The notes beneath the pieces are model-generated. The model saw nothing but the letters and a program-made list of their open reading frames with translations. It did no database searches and had not been told where the DNA came from. This document shows positions 28,025 to 38,200 of a stretch of 64,000 bases of DNA, piece after piece. The DNA comes from Rhizobium nepotum 39/7. Its GTDB lineage: Bacteria; Pseudomonadota; Alphaproteobacteria; Rhizobiales; Rhizobiaceae. Every line of letters starts with the position of its first letter. Position 1 is the stretch's first letter. The stretch covers positions 62,001 through 126,000 of the forward strand of contig NZ_JWJH01000011.1 of assembly GCF_000949865.1 (NCBI RefSeq), written 5' to 3'. A program made the translations under genes and the position numbers.

Positions 28025-30472
28025 CTATGCAGGTGTGATCGTACTGCCGTTCTGCATATCACCCCAGCTTGCGGTAGCTGAACCTCCGCGAGCGCGCATA
28101 AGAATACCGGTAGTTGAGTTCCACACGATCTTCCAGAGGAATTTGTTTTCGGTATTGATCTGGCTAGTCACACTAGCCAATTCTGTGGTGGTCGCGGTGG
28201 GAAAGAGAATACTCCCACCTGCGGGGAATGAGAGAATACCGCCGTTAGAGAGTTGAGCGAGAACCGTGTTGTTTTCGTTCGTGACGCGCCAACCTTGGTT
28301 CCGTCCGACCCTCGGTCCTGACCAGCTTGCAAATCGCTGTTCGTCACTATCGTCGTCGATGCAGATGGTGGGATTGAAAACGCCCGTTGCCGCGACGGTG
28401 TATCGACCGGGGAGAGCCACATCACGAGGCCGATGCGGCGTGGTGTCGACCGCAAACTTCCTATTGTTCTTGTAAAGAATTGGGCCTGCGCCAACAAAGG
28501 CAACATTCCTTGATCCTACGCTTCCGGGCAATTCGCTTCCATTTACTTTTACTGATTTGGATTCTCCGTAGACCATATCAAAAAATATTTCTTCGCAGTG
28601 TCCGAAGAAGTCACACACATCGTCCCATCCCATACGGCGACCACCAAAGAAATTTACCCGAGCCATTACCGCGCCAGCAATGTCGATGCATCCAGATGGG
28701 CTGGAGAATGGCGTCTGGATGATCGATGACGTAGCTAGGTGACCACTTTGGTGGCAAAGGGAACGGATATCGCAGTTCTGAAAAATAGTGTCGGCAAAGC
28801 CCCAGTTACTACCCACCGTGGCTTCAGGGCTACGGATCGATAACCCCCAGAAGCCTTGCAGTTTCCAGCCTGTCCAACGCTGGCTTTCTGCCGAGGGCAC
28901 TATCCCGTCACCAATGTCATGGGACGAGACCAACAGCGCAGCTTTTCGCCAATGTCCATAAGACACCCCGTTCTCGCCGCCTGCCCAGTCGGCGTTCCGA
29001 GACCACACGCCGACATCCCAATCGTCGGATAGTCGGCCGTCGTTGCCCATGTACCCTAATAAACCGTCAAAGTTTGCATAAACGCCGATGTTATTAAATC
29101 TGCAGCCCTTGTCTAGAATTACCCCAGCCGAAAACGGCTGCGTATAATCGACGTTTCGGTATGTGTTGCCACGCGTACCACTATCAGCAAGATACGCTGC
29201 GCCCGCATCGGGATTAGGCACGGAGCGTGAGGTGGCACCTGCGATTGTATGCTCTTTAAGACCGCTTCCCGCCATAATGATCTTGGATGCGCTGTCGAAA
29301 ATAAATCCACCGTCCGCAAGATTGAATTTTAGTGTCGGCGCGCTGTATCCGTCCCAAACAACACCTGGCTTCAATACAATTTTACGCGTTGCCACAAATG
29401 AACCAACTGTCAATTCACCCTTAACGCCTGAAGCTGCCATAGCTTCTAATGCAAGCGTGCTGTCGTTGTTACCTGACGGGTCAGGTTGCCCCGGTGCGTC
29501 AAGGATACAATATATATCACGCCCACGCTCTTGCATCGTTCGGAAGGTGCCACCGCTCCAGATAGCGGCTCCAATGCTATCATCCGCTCGATACCAAGAG
29601 CGTGAAGTTGTGCCAGCAGTCACGAAAGCCACAGACCTGCCGTTGTCATGATCGACGTAAATACCTCCTTTACCGTCACCAGCCACAACCCCTCCATTCA
29701 CGCGAACAGTATTAATGCCAGCCGGTATTTCGAGTTCAGGCATACCGACAACTGTTCCGTAGATCGGCACGTTGCCTTGGCTGACGGCATCGGAGGCATA
29801 ACCGGCCGCGATATCGCGAGCGGCTTCAGAACCCGCTTGTGCCAACTGCGCTCCATCTTCAGCCGCGATGGCTTCATCGCGGGCCGCATAAATTAGGCTC
29901 GCGATGGCTTCATCATTCGCGAGGCGGAACGTTTCTCCGGAAATCACACCATAGACAACAGACCCGCCATCAAGGCGCAGCACGTCCTCGCCGCTGTTCG
30001 TTTTGATAGCGAGTGCTGCTGCGCCATTGAAGCTGACAGTGGCTGCCTCTCCGACATAGTCCACGGCAATAGGGAGCAAGATTAGTGCGGCGGAAGATAC
30101 CGGGCTGAGCGTTGTGGCCTTGATGGCAGCAGTAGTCCCTGTTCCGACATTTGAGGCGATGAGAAAGCTGTAGGGCAATGGCAGAGACCATTCCCAGCCA
30201 GCGCCATTCCAGCGATACATGCCATTCCTGCTGACGTCCGGATCGGCATAGACCCAAGGCGTAAACTCACCGTGGGCCGTGGCAGCGAGCGCGGCGTAGG
30301 TGGTGAACAGCTTTCCAGCATTGCCGCTGATCTGGAGCGGCCATGAGGATGCAAGTTGCAGTGCAAGGTCGCTTGTCGTCTGCACACCAGTAGAGCCGTC
30401 GCGGTTGACAATAACCTCATCCGAAACAGCGGTTTTGAGGGCGATATTGGTGGTTGATACGGGAGCGTTCAT
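28025..30472 (-). CDS. Tail fibre / tail spike protein
   Basis: An 815-residue protein placed directly after the tail tip gene. The N-terminal 250 residues contain an Ala-rich helical stretch (YAARDEAIAAEDGAQLAQAGSE) typical of fibre attachment regions. The middle resembles a pectate-lyase-like beta helix (GVVWDGYSAPTLKFNL, repeated turns), and the C-terminus has a short beta-rich domain. It would recognise or degrade host surface polysaccharide. Specificity cannot be read. Confidence 0.75.
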   Translation of the reverse strand: MNAPVSTTNIALKTAVSDEVIVNRDGSTGVQTTSDLALQLASSWPLQISGNAGKLFTTYAALAATAHGEFTPWVYADPDVSRNGMYRWNGAGWEWSLPLPYSFLIASNVGTGTTAAIKATTLSPVSSAALILLPIAVDYVGEAATVSFNGAAALAIKTNSGEDVLRLDGGSVVYGVISGETFRLANDEAIASLIYAARDEAIAAEDGAQLAQAGSEAARDIAAGYASDAVSQGNVPIYGTVVGMPELEIPAGINTVRVNGGVVAGDGKGGIYVDHDNGRSVAFVTAGTTSRSWYRADDSIGAAIWSGGTFRTMQERGRDIYCILDAPGQPDPSGNNDSTLALEAMAASGVKGELTVGSFVATRKIVLKPGVVWDGYSAPTLKFNLADGGFIFDSASKIIMAGSGLKEHTIAGATSRSVPNPDAGAAYLADSGTRGNTYRNVDYTQPFSAGVILDKGCRFNNIGVYANFDGLLGYMGNDGRLSDDWDVGVWSRNADWAGGENGVSYGHWRKAALLVSSHDIGDGIVPSAESQRWTGWKLQGFWGLSIRSPEATVGSNWGFADTIFQNCDIRSLCHQSGHLATSSIIQTPFSSPSGCIDIAGAVMARVNFFGGRRMGWDDVCDFFGHCEEIFFDMVYGESKSVKVNGSELPGSVGSRNVAFVGAGPILYKNNRKFAVDTTPHRPRDVALPGRYTVAATGVFNPTICIDDDSDEQRFASWSGPRVGRNQGWRVTNENNTVLAQLSNGGILSFPAGGSILFPTATTTELASVTSQINTENKFLWKIVWNSTTGILMRARGGSATASWGDMQNGSTITPA

Positions 30473-30479
30473 GATGTCC

Positions 30480-33400
30480 TCATCGAATGGTCACGGTGAA
30501 CGGGCCGGAGATCGGACCGGCCACGCCGTCAGAATTTTGGGGTTCAAGCCAGAAGTAATGGACGCCCTGCGCAAGGCAGGTTGCGGTTTCGAGGTAGGCG
30601 AATACATCGTCCAGTGCGCCCGCGAAGGTGGCAGAAGCGTTGAGGTCGAAGGTGTTGTTGCCGCTGACAGCCTGCACCCGGTCGGAGAACATGCCGTTGG
30701 CGGTACGGGCCGAGCCGTTGACCGTGGTGCCGCCCGTCAGGCGAGGCGTGATGTTTCCGGCTGTCACGGTCGAGAGCGTGAAGCCGATCCGGTAATATGC
30801 TCCTGCCGTGGCCGCGAGTGGTTGCGTGACGGCGCTGGCGGTCCCGGCCGTCTTTGTGGCTTTGCCAGAATCAATCTCCCAGCCGGTGCCAAGCGTCCAT
30901 GTGCCGGCACTGTCGAAACCGCCATTGGTGAGCAGGTTCTGCCGTGTCGTATCGCCCACCGGCACGGAAAAGCTGCGCGACGGTTCCACGGCGATCAGGC
31001 CGATAGCATCAGTGTCGCGGTTGAGAGAAGACGAGGTGGAGCGATAAAGCTGCACCCGCGTGACGGCGGTATCGTCGCTGGTGAGGAACTGGACGACTGC
31101 GCCGCCGAGCAACGCACCAATGGCGATGTCTTCTTCCGGCAGGCCACCGGGTATTTCCGCATCCTCTGCGCCAACGACAAAGGCCGTGACGGCTGTATAC
31201 GGTCCCGGCTTTCCGGCGGCGGAAAAAGCCCGTGCCCGCATATGGACGCCAGTGCCGTTAGAATATGCCGTCAGCGAGCCGCCACCGTTTGCGGCCGGGA
31301 TGATCAGCGTTGTCCAGACGGTCGTGCCGATCTGGCGATGATCGATCTCAAAGGATGCCGAGCCGACCGGGCCGGAGCCGGGTGAGATCAGATAGTCGAT
31401 ACGGTTCGCCACGCCGGTTCCCGTCACCCCGGATCGGATGGAGGTGAAGCGCGGCGCGGGCGGTATAAGGCCAGACTGGTCGATCTCGGTACCGGAACGC
31501 CCGGACCATGCCGGAATGTCTTCGGCATCCACCAGCTGGTCGATCACGGGAGCAGCGTCGATCAGGCGGAGATGGGACGAGAAATCCTCGCCTGCCTCGA
31601 CGCCGGTGACGACAAGCGCGTAATCGACGGTGGACGCCTCCCCAAAATGTAGAAGATCACCGGCAAGCGGCATGCCGCCGTCGCCGTTGATGATCAGCGA
31701 GGCGCGTTCGCCCGCAACGGTCTGAACCGTGCGAACGACCGAAACGCCAATGGTGTCGGCTTCCGTGAGGCCGCTGCGGAAGCGGATGGCGTAGTTCTTG
31801 CCCGCTTCCATGGTGACGGTCTCATCGATCTCTATCAGTCGGCCGGACACGCTTTTGATACGGGCTGCGATCTGGACGCGATTGATGATGTCGCTCGACA
31901 GGTGGACGAGGTCGCCACGGGTCGCGACGCGGATCGGACCGTCCTGCGAGACCGTGTAAACGTCTGGCCGGTGCATCGCCTCGTACATGCGACGGCGCGC
32001 CTCACGATAGATTTCGTCAGGGCTGGTCTTGCCGGAAAGATCGAGCGTTTCGACCAGCAGCATATCCGCGCCCTCTTTTCCGGGCCACGGCACGATACGT
32101 TCCGCCGCCTTGTAGTCGTTGGTGGCGTCAAGGAACTGCACACGAAAACCGTCTGGCGGCTCGACATAGGAACGCGACACGCGCAGATCGTAGCTGTTGC
32201 GCGGGCTGACATGATCGACCAGCAGCTTGTCCGGCCGGTCGATAGTGACTGACCATTTGAGGCCATCATGACGCGGGCTGGCGCGGCCTGCGGCGGCGAT
32301 CTCCGTTAGAAGATCGCGCAGCGTCGTGGACTTGTCCTCAATAGCACGGTCGTACTTGAGGCCCTTCAGACGGCAGAAGTCATGCCACTCTGCGAGTGCC
32401 TCCAGATCGATCGCCGAATCGGAAACGGCTTTCGGGTTGGCGGGAGACTGAAGCACATAGCGATAAAGTGCTGCCGGGTTACTGGTTTCCCGTTCGATCC
32501 ATTGACCGGTCGTGTGTTCGTAATCGAGGCAAGGGCGCGAAACCAGCGCATTGAAATTGTCGAGCTGCCCGTTCAATTGATGAGTGGCTTTAACCCGCAG
32601 CGCCACCAGCGCCAGCGGATGCGGGAAGTTCAGCGGGTATTCCGGCCGGATGGTTTGCAGCGCCGCCCATGTGGTGCGCTGCTGGATTTTGGTGTCAGTC
32701 GTTTCAGGTGTCTCCATGGCGCAGCGAACCTGCCAGCGGCCACGCGTCGGAAAATCCCATGTGTGCTGACGGTAGAAGGCTTCCAGCTTGCGGGCGTTGA
32801 CCTCAATTACCGTCACCTGCTGCCAGTTATCGCCGTCTATGGGCCGCTGGTCGATGCGTAAGCGCACAACATGGGCATTGGCCTTGCCCTCATCATTGTA
32901 GCGCAGGAGACCGGCAGGCCATGCGAGGATGACGCTGGCCCCGGAGGCATCGCCACCCGTGGTTCTAACGACTGGCTCTTCTTCAGCGGCGCTGCCTTCA
33001 ATGATTTCACCGAGATCGTTGCGCGGGAACGGCTTGAGCAGTTCCGCACCGATGGTTTCTTCCACGACCTGGCGCGGGAAAAGGGAAAGCGGCGCTTCGC
33101 CGGGACGGCCATAACGCGGGTGCAGCTCCACCTCATCATATTCGGAAATATCGGTGTCACCGATGCGGAAACCGGACAGAGATAACGGGCCATAGCCAAA
33201 GCAGAACAGGCAGACGAGATACTGCCAGTCACCGACGATTTCAGTATAGGTGTAGGCACCGAAGGGCGGCGCATAGCGAACCGTTCCGAGAACGAGAGGG
33301 ACCGCGCCATCAGGTTCCAGCCGGTTGCGCCAGCCGGTCAGGGTGTAGCGGTTTTCCGCTTCCAGCGTTTCCTGCTTGGGTGGCGGTATCAGCGCGTTGA

Positions 33401-33827
33401 TCAGCAGATTGCCGATGATGCTCACACCAAGGCCGATGAGACCAGAAGCGAGGGCAAAACCGGTAGTGCCAGCGGCGAAGCCGAGACCAGCAGCCCAAAA
33501 TTGGCCGAGTGCGACTGCGGCGATAGACACCACTATCTGGAGAATGGATTTCAGGGCATTCTTGCCCGGCAGAAGCCGAATGACGACGCGCACGCCCTCA
33601 CGCGGGCGAACGGTGCGCCAGTGGTCGGCCGGGACGATAATCGAGCCACGCTCGCTGACCAGCGCCACCCGGCAGAATCGGAAGTCGGCAGGCTGCAATT
33701 CCGGAAGTGCTGCTTTGACGATATCGGCAAGAGTGCTGCCAACGGCCATGAACATGTCAATACGACCGGCTGCGGGGTCGATCATAGGCGCTGCGAGAAC
33801 GGGAATGACGCCGTTTTGAACCGTCAT
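30480..33827 (-). CDS. Tail tip / host-specificity protein J-like
   Basis: A 1115-residue central tail tip protein analogous to lambda gpJ. A hydrophobic glycine-rich stretch near residues 115-160 (AALGQFWAAGLGFAAGTTGFALASG, in part) precedes the beta-rich hub domains, and fibronectin-like modules occupy the C-terminal third. Gene order NlpC/P60 - J - fibre matches lambda K-I-J. The ATG at 33827 overlaps the stop of the upstream gene (ATGA), which fixes the start; a longer reading is unlikely. Confidence 0.85.
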   Translation of the reverse strand: MTVQNGVIPVLAAPMIDPAAGRIDMFMAVGSTLADIVKAALPELQPADFRFCRVALVSERGSIIVPADHWRTVRPREGVRVVIRLLPGKNALKSILQIVVSIAAVALGQFWAAGLGFAAGTTGFALASGLIGLGVSIIGNLLINALIPPPKQETLEAENRYTLTGWRNRLEPDGAVPLVLGTVRYAPPFGAYTYTEIVGDWQYLVCLFCFGYGPLSLSGFRIGDTDISEYDEVELHPRYGRPGEAPLSLFPRQVVEETIGAELLKPFPRNDLGEIIEGSAAEEEPVVRTTGGDASGASVILAWPAGLLRYNDEGKANAHVVRLRIDQRPIDGDNWQQVTVIEVNARKLEAFYRQHTWDFPTRGRWQVRCAMETPETTDTKIQQRTTWAALQTIRPEYPLNFPHPLALVALRVKATHQLNGQLDNFNALVSRPCLDYEHTTGQWIERETSNPAALYRYVLQSPANPKAVSDSAIDLEALAEWHDFCRLKGLKYDRAIEDKSTTLRDLLTEIAAAGRASPRHDGLKWSVTIDRPDKLLVDHVSPRNSYDLRVSRSYVEPPDGFRVQFLDATNDYKAAERIVPWPGKEGADMLLVETLDLSGKTSPDEIYREARRRMYEAMHRPDVYTVSQDGPIRVATRGDLVHLSSDIINRVQIAARIKSVSGRLIEIDETVTMEAGKNYAIRFRSGLTEADTIGVSVVRTVQTVAGERASLIINGDGGMPLAGDLLHFGEASTVDYALVVTGVEAGEDFSSHLRLIDAAPVIDQLVDAEDIPAWSGRSGTEIDQSGLIPPAPRFTSIRSGVTGTGVANRIDYLISPGSGPVGSASFEIDHRQIGTTVWTTLIIPAANGGGSLTAYSNGTGVHMRARAFSAAGKPGPYTAVTAFVVGAEDAEIPGGLPEEDIAIGALLGGAVVQFLTSDDTAVTRVQLYRSTSSSLNRDTDAIGLIAVEPSRSFSVPVGDTTRQNLLTNGGFDSAGTWTLGTGWEIDSGKATKTAGTASAVTQPLAATAGAYYRIGFTLSTVTAGNITPRLTGGTTVNGSARTANGMFSDRVQAVSGNNTFDLNASATFAGALDDVFAYLETATCLAQGVHYFWLEPQNSDGVAGPISGPFTVTIR

Positions 33828-34273
33828 CAAAGCCCCCTCGAAATGAGTTCGACGTGGCGGTATGTGCCGGTCAGCCGATGGCCCCACGCGCCCGATCGGT
33901 AGCTTTCGACCTTCGAACAATCGCCTTCGACCATGTGGATCATCAGGCCGTGGTGGACGACGATACCGACATGCGTGTCCAGACGGCCACGGCGGAAGAC
34001 GGAGATATCGAACGCGACAGCCGTGCCGGTGACCGGGAGCCAGAGCGGAGAAGAGGTTGCACCGGAAACCAGCGCAGCGATTTCGCCGTGCTCCTCGACG
34101 GAGGCATAGCCAAGGTACTGCGGCAGATTGATGCCGAGTTCTTCACGGTAGATGGTGCAGGCCAAGCCCCAGCAATCGCATCCATCGCGGTCGCGGCCGA
34201 ACTCGCGATACGGCAGGCCAACAAAACGGTCGCTCCAATGGTCTAATGTCGCTCTGGAATTTCTAACGTTCAT
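33827..34273 (-). CDS. NlpC/P60 tail assembly protein (lambda gpK-like)
   Basis: A 148-residue NlpC/P60 cysteine peptidase. The catalytic Cys is in RDGCDCWGLACTIYREELG and the His in DTHVGIVVHHGLMIHMVEG. Such proteins process the tail tip or help cut peptidoglycan during DNA entry. It is coupled by ATGA overlaps to genes on both sides. Confidence 0.88.
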   Translation of the reverse strand: MNVRNSRATLDHWSDRFVGLPYREFGRDRDGCDCWGLACTIYREELGINLPQYLGYASVEEHGEIAALVSGATSSPLWLPVTGTAVAFDISVFRRGRLDTHVGIVVHHGLMIHMVEGDCSKVESYRSGAWGHRLTGTYRHVELISRGL

Positions 34274-34794
34274 CTGTGCATCCCCGGAAACGTGCGCGCC
34301 GACATCCGGCCACCGGGAACCAGTTCCAGCTCGATTTCCTCGCGGGTAATGGTGAGGGAGATTTCCCCGGCATCGATGTCGGATGAAACAATGTTGAGGT
34401 CGGTGTATTCGGCCTCAACCAGATTGGGAGACGACGCCAGCACCACGGCCATGTGGATTGTTGCGGGTGTCGTGAAGGAGCGCACCACATTGACCATCTC
34501 CTGATCCAGATTTTCGAGGATCAGCGTTGCGGCCGCTGGAGCGTCTTCCTGATCGGACGGCAGAAGTGTCGAGGCGACCACCCACAGGAAGGGTTCCGTG
34601 ATCGGGTTCGCGCCGCGCCACGTCGAACGGGTGCCGTAATAGAGAGGATCGGATGAAAGGCGTTCGGTATTGTCGGTGGAAAGCCGGATCGGCTTCACCA
34701 GCTCGGGATGCTCGATCTCAAACAGGGCGACATAGATTTCCGATGTTGCCTGCGCATCCTGCGCCATGCGGGCGTTGAAACTGATCCGTCTCAT
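34270..34794 (-). CDS. Minor tail protein, DUF1833-like (gpL position)
   Basis: A 174-residue protein in the lambda gpL position. It starts with AQATSEIYVALFEIEHPEL and has a central beta-rich segment resembling DUF1833 phage proteins. Role: assembly of the tail tip. Family match is tentative. Confidence 0.65.
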   Translation of the reverse strand: MRRISFNARMAQDAQATSEIYVALFEIEHPELVKPIRLSTDNTERLSSDPLYYGTRSTWRGANPITEPFLWVVASTLLPSDQEDAPAAATLILENLDQEMVNVVRSFTTPATIHMAVVLASSPNLVEAEYTDLNIVSSDIDAGEISLTITREEIELELVPGGRMSARTFPGMHR

Positions 34795-35213
34795 GGCATC
34801 ACCTCGACAGAAAACGATTTGCGAAACTCTGTTCCCTGCACGGTCTCTGTCGGCAGGTTTGCGCCGAAGGTGACGAGCCAGCGCCGGGCCAGAACGATAG
34901 GATGGCCGTCGCTGGTCATCAGCGGCGCGCCGTCACTGGTTCCAAGTGCCCAGCCTTCCGTGGTCGGATCGGGCATCCAGAACAACAGCGATCCTTCCTT
35001 CGTGTCGTGATGGAAAAAGCGGTCGAACAGCTCTTTCTGGTTCCGGTCGAGAACGATAGACATCGAAACCGTTTTTGATGCGGACGAAAAACGGCGGCGA
35101 TAGCTTGTCGGACCAGCATCGGAACGGCGCTTCAGGCGGGCATCCTGCGGGACGGACTGCCATGTGTTGCGCTCCGGACGCGGCAGTGCGGGAGGCCAGA
35201 CGAGGACTACCAT
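34791..35213 (-). CDS. Minor tail protein (gpM position)
   Basis: A 140-residue beta-rich protein lying between the tape measure and gpL-like genes, the position of lambda gpM. WPPALPRPERNTWQ at the N-terminus and RRWLVTFGANLPT in the middle are typical of short tail-tip proteins. It overlaps the tape measure gene end by 7 bp. Confidence 0.6.
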   Translation of the reverse strand: MVVLVWPPALPRPERNTWQSVPQDARLKRRSDAGPTSYRRRFSSASKTVSMSIVLDRNQKELFDRFFHHDTKEGSLLFWMPDPTTEGWALGTSDGAPLMTSDGHPIVLARRWLVTFGANLPTETVQGTEFRKSFSVEVMP

Positions 35214-38200
35214 CGGCGCACCGCCTGACGCTTCACACCGAACTCACCCTGAATGGCGCGATTGGCAGGATTGCCGGGCTGGCGTATAGCTGCCGCCATC
35301 TGCCGGCCGATGGTGATTACCGGCTGACGATTGCCGTGCTGGTCGGTTTGCTCCTCGTACTGGACTTCCGACGAACCATAATTGTTGATGATGGGCGCGT
35401 TGCGACCGCTGGACAGCGCGTTAGAATTCGCACCCACGGCGGACGGATAAACGGAACCGCTGGTGTATCCGCCTGTCTCGTACCCGCGCAGCAAGCCCTT
35501 GTGCATCGCGTCCAATCTGGGAACGCCGATTTTCTGAACGGCCTTTTTCGAGAATACGAATTCGTCGGCGTGAACCACACCAGCGATGTCTTTCGTCTCG
35601 CCCGGACCGGTCCAACCACCAATATCGAAAAGACCGCCACCACCCGATGCAATTGCTGCGGCAGTCTGAGGTGAGGCCTTCAGGATCGACTGATTGAGAC
35701 CGCCACCGAACAGGCCGCCGAATAGCTTGCTGAAGAAACCGCCGATACCGCCACCGCCGCCCGCTGAAGGCGCGGACGGGAATAGGCCCGACAGGTTTTT
35801 CCCGAACTGGTCGAACCCGGCCCCCAAAGAGCCGAGACCCTGCGTGGCGGTTCCAGAGGCTCCAGCAAGGCTGCCAAGGGCTTCTGTGGCGCGACGCGCC
35901 TGAATATCGGTTGCGTTGACCCATCCGGTTCCGACGCTGTTTTTGGTGTTGCCGGACAGCATTTCAAGCTGGAGCTGCCCGCCGGTCATACGGCTCTGGC
36001 CGGTTGCAAAGCCGACATGGCCTCCGGACTGACTGGCGGAAAGACCGCGAGACTGGACCAGCACGTCACCACGCAGAATTTTCGACGGATCGACCGCGCT
36101 ACCCCAGTTCATAAAGGAGTTGGCAGTCAGCGAACCGCTGCCATCAACCCCGATCTGTTTGAGGGCAGAGTTGACGAACCCGGCGCACCATGCGGTTTGT
36201 GCCGCATCGATATTGACGCCGCCCTTACTGAGAAATGAATTGATGTCGAGGCGATTGGCGGTTTCGCTCGATCCGACCAGCGAGGAGGCAAGATCGACGG
36301 CCGTGCCGGTCGATGTGACCGAACCCGCAACATTGCTATTGGCAGCTCCCAAAAGGCCGGACGATGCGCCGCCAAGGCCGCCGACGACACTGCCGTTGAT
36401 CATGACGGTTGCGGCGCTGACGGACATGCTGCCAACCGACTGGCCCATAGCCCCGCTCACGAGGGCGGCAGGGTCCGAACTCTTGTTGCCGAACAGACCG
36501 GAAATCAAGCCGCCAAGCCCGCCCACGTCCGACATCGTGGCATTGTCTGTACCAAGCAGCGCATTCTTGATCGGGTTCTTGATCGCCAGCTCGGAAAACA
36601 TGCCGGTGATGTCTTTGGCAACGCTTTCCAGCGCGCCTCCGAAATCACCGTCGATCAGCTTGTCGATACCACCGTCGATAGCGCCTTCAGCGGCCGAGCG
36701 AACCGTATCCCATGCTTCAGCCTGCTTTTCGATTTCGCGGGTAAGCCTGGCTTGCTCCTGCGCGACTTCGCGGATTTGACCGGCCTCGCGGCTGGAGGTG
36801 GAAAGCCCCATGCTGCGGATTTTCTGCTCGGCATCGAGCATGGCAATGGCGCGCCCGCGAACTGCCTCGTTTTCCCCGATCAGGGCTTTTTCCAGACGAA
36901 GTTGTTCCAGCTTGTCGGTCTGGCCGCGCATATATTCCATGACGGATGCGCGTTTTTCCTCTTCTGCCAGAGCCGCATAGCCGCCCTTCAGGTCAGAAAC
37001 GGTTTTATTGAGACGCTCTTTTTCTGCACCTTCTGCCGCAGCGGCGGCAGCGATCAACGGGCGGAGTGTAACCTCCTCCTGGAGCATGCGGTTTGCGTCG
37101 CTGGCTGTAATCGCGCCAGACGCCACCAGTGAATTGAGGCGCTGGCGCGTTTCGATTTCCGACTTCATGTCGGATGACTGCGACGACGCTGCGGCAATCG
37201 TTTCTTCGATCACGCGATTACGGGCGCGGGCGACCTCAGCCGCAAGTGTCTCGGTTGAGATTTCCTGCTCCGCTAATTGCAAGCGAGTGCGCCGGGCCTC
37301 CAGCTCTGCACGCAGAAGAGGGTTGCGCTCGTTAGAAATCTGGATGTCGAGCCGGTCCAACTCTGCCGATCGCTGTTGCCGGTTGATCAGCGCATCGAGC
37401 GCACGGGTCTTTGCCTCGATAGCGGCGTGGTTTTGGCCAGCATCAATGGTTTTAATGTCATCGGCGCTTCGTAATGTCGTTATTTCCTCGCGAAGGCGCT
37501 GTATCTCCCGATTTCTGGAATTTGCTGGCGAGGCTTCATAGAGCGAGACGGCGGCAGTGCTTCTTCTGATTTCCTCCGATTTCCGGTTTCTCTCTTCAGT
37601 CGCCGCATCCTGACGACGCTTTTCTTCCCGAAGCTGTTCCAGCCGCGCGGGGCTGACGAGGTCCGCCGTTGTGAAAGGATTGAGCAGATCGCGAAAACCG
37701 AAACCGGAGGAAAGCCGCTTCTGCGCTGCCTCAGCCTCTGCGAGCTGCTCGTCCAGCGTCGGGCCTGAAATGCGGCGATCAAGAAAGCTGCCGACATTAT
37801 CAAAAGCGTTGCTGGCGTTTCGAGCGACAAATTCCCAAGCGCGGCCGAGCGCGGTTGTCGCCTCGCTGGCGTTGGCGAGCTGATCCGGCAGCGCCTTCAG
37901 CAGAACGGCCTGCGCTTCCGACTGGCGGTTTTGCGCGGCAAGGTTCGATGCACGACGGGCGGTTGCCGCGTCGATCAGGCCGTATTTCTGGAACAGCGTG
38001 TCTGCCGCCTTGGCAGGATCGGCAAACATTTCTGCAAGCATTGCCCCGGCTTCAGCCGTGGTGATGCCCATGGTCGCCCCGAAATCCTTGGAAACAGAAA
38101 TCAGGCTTTCGAAGTTCTCCGAACCGATGCGGCCAGTGCGCAGGAATTGCGCCTCCATGGAGCGGGCAGACGATACCGAAATCCCGGCAGCAGCTGCGCC

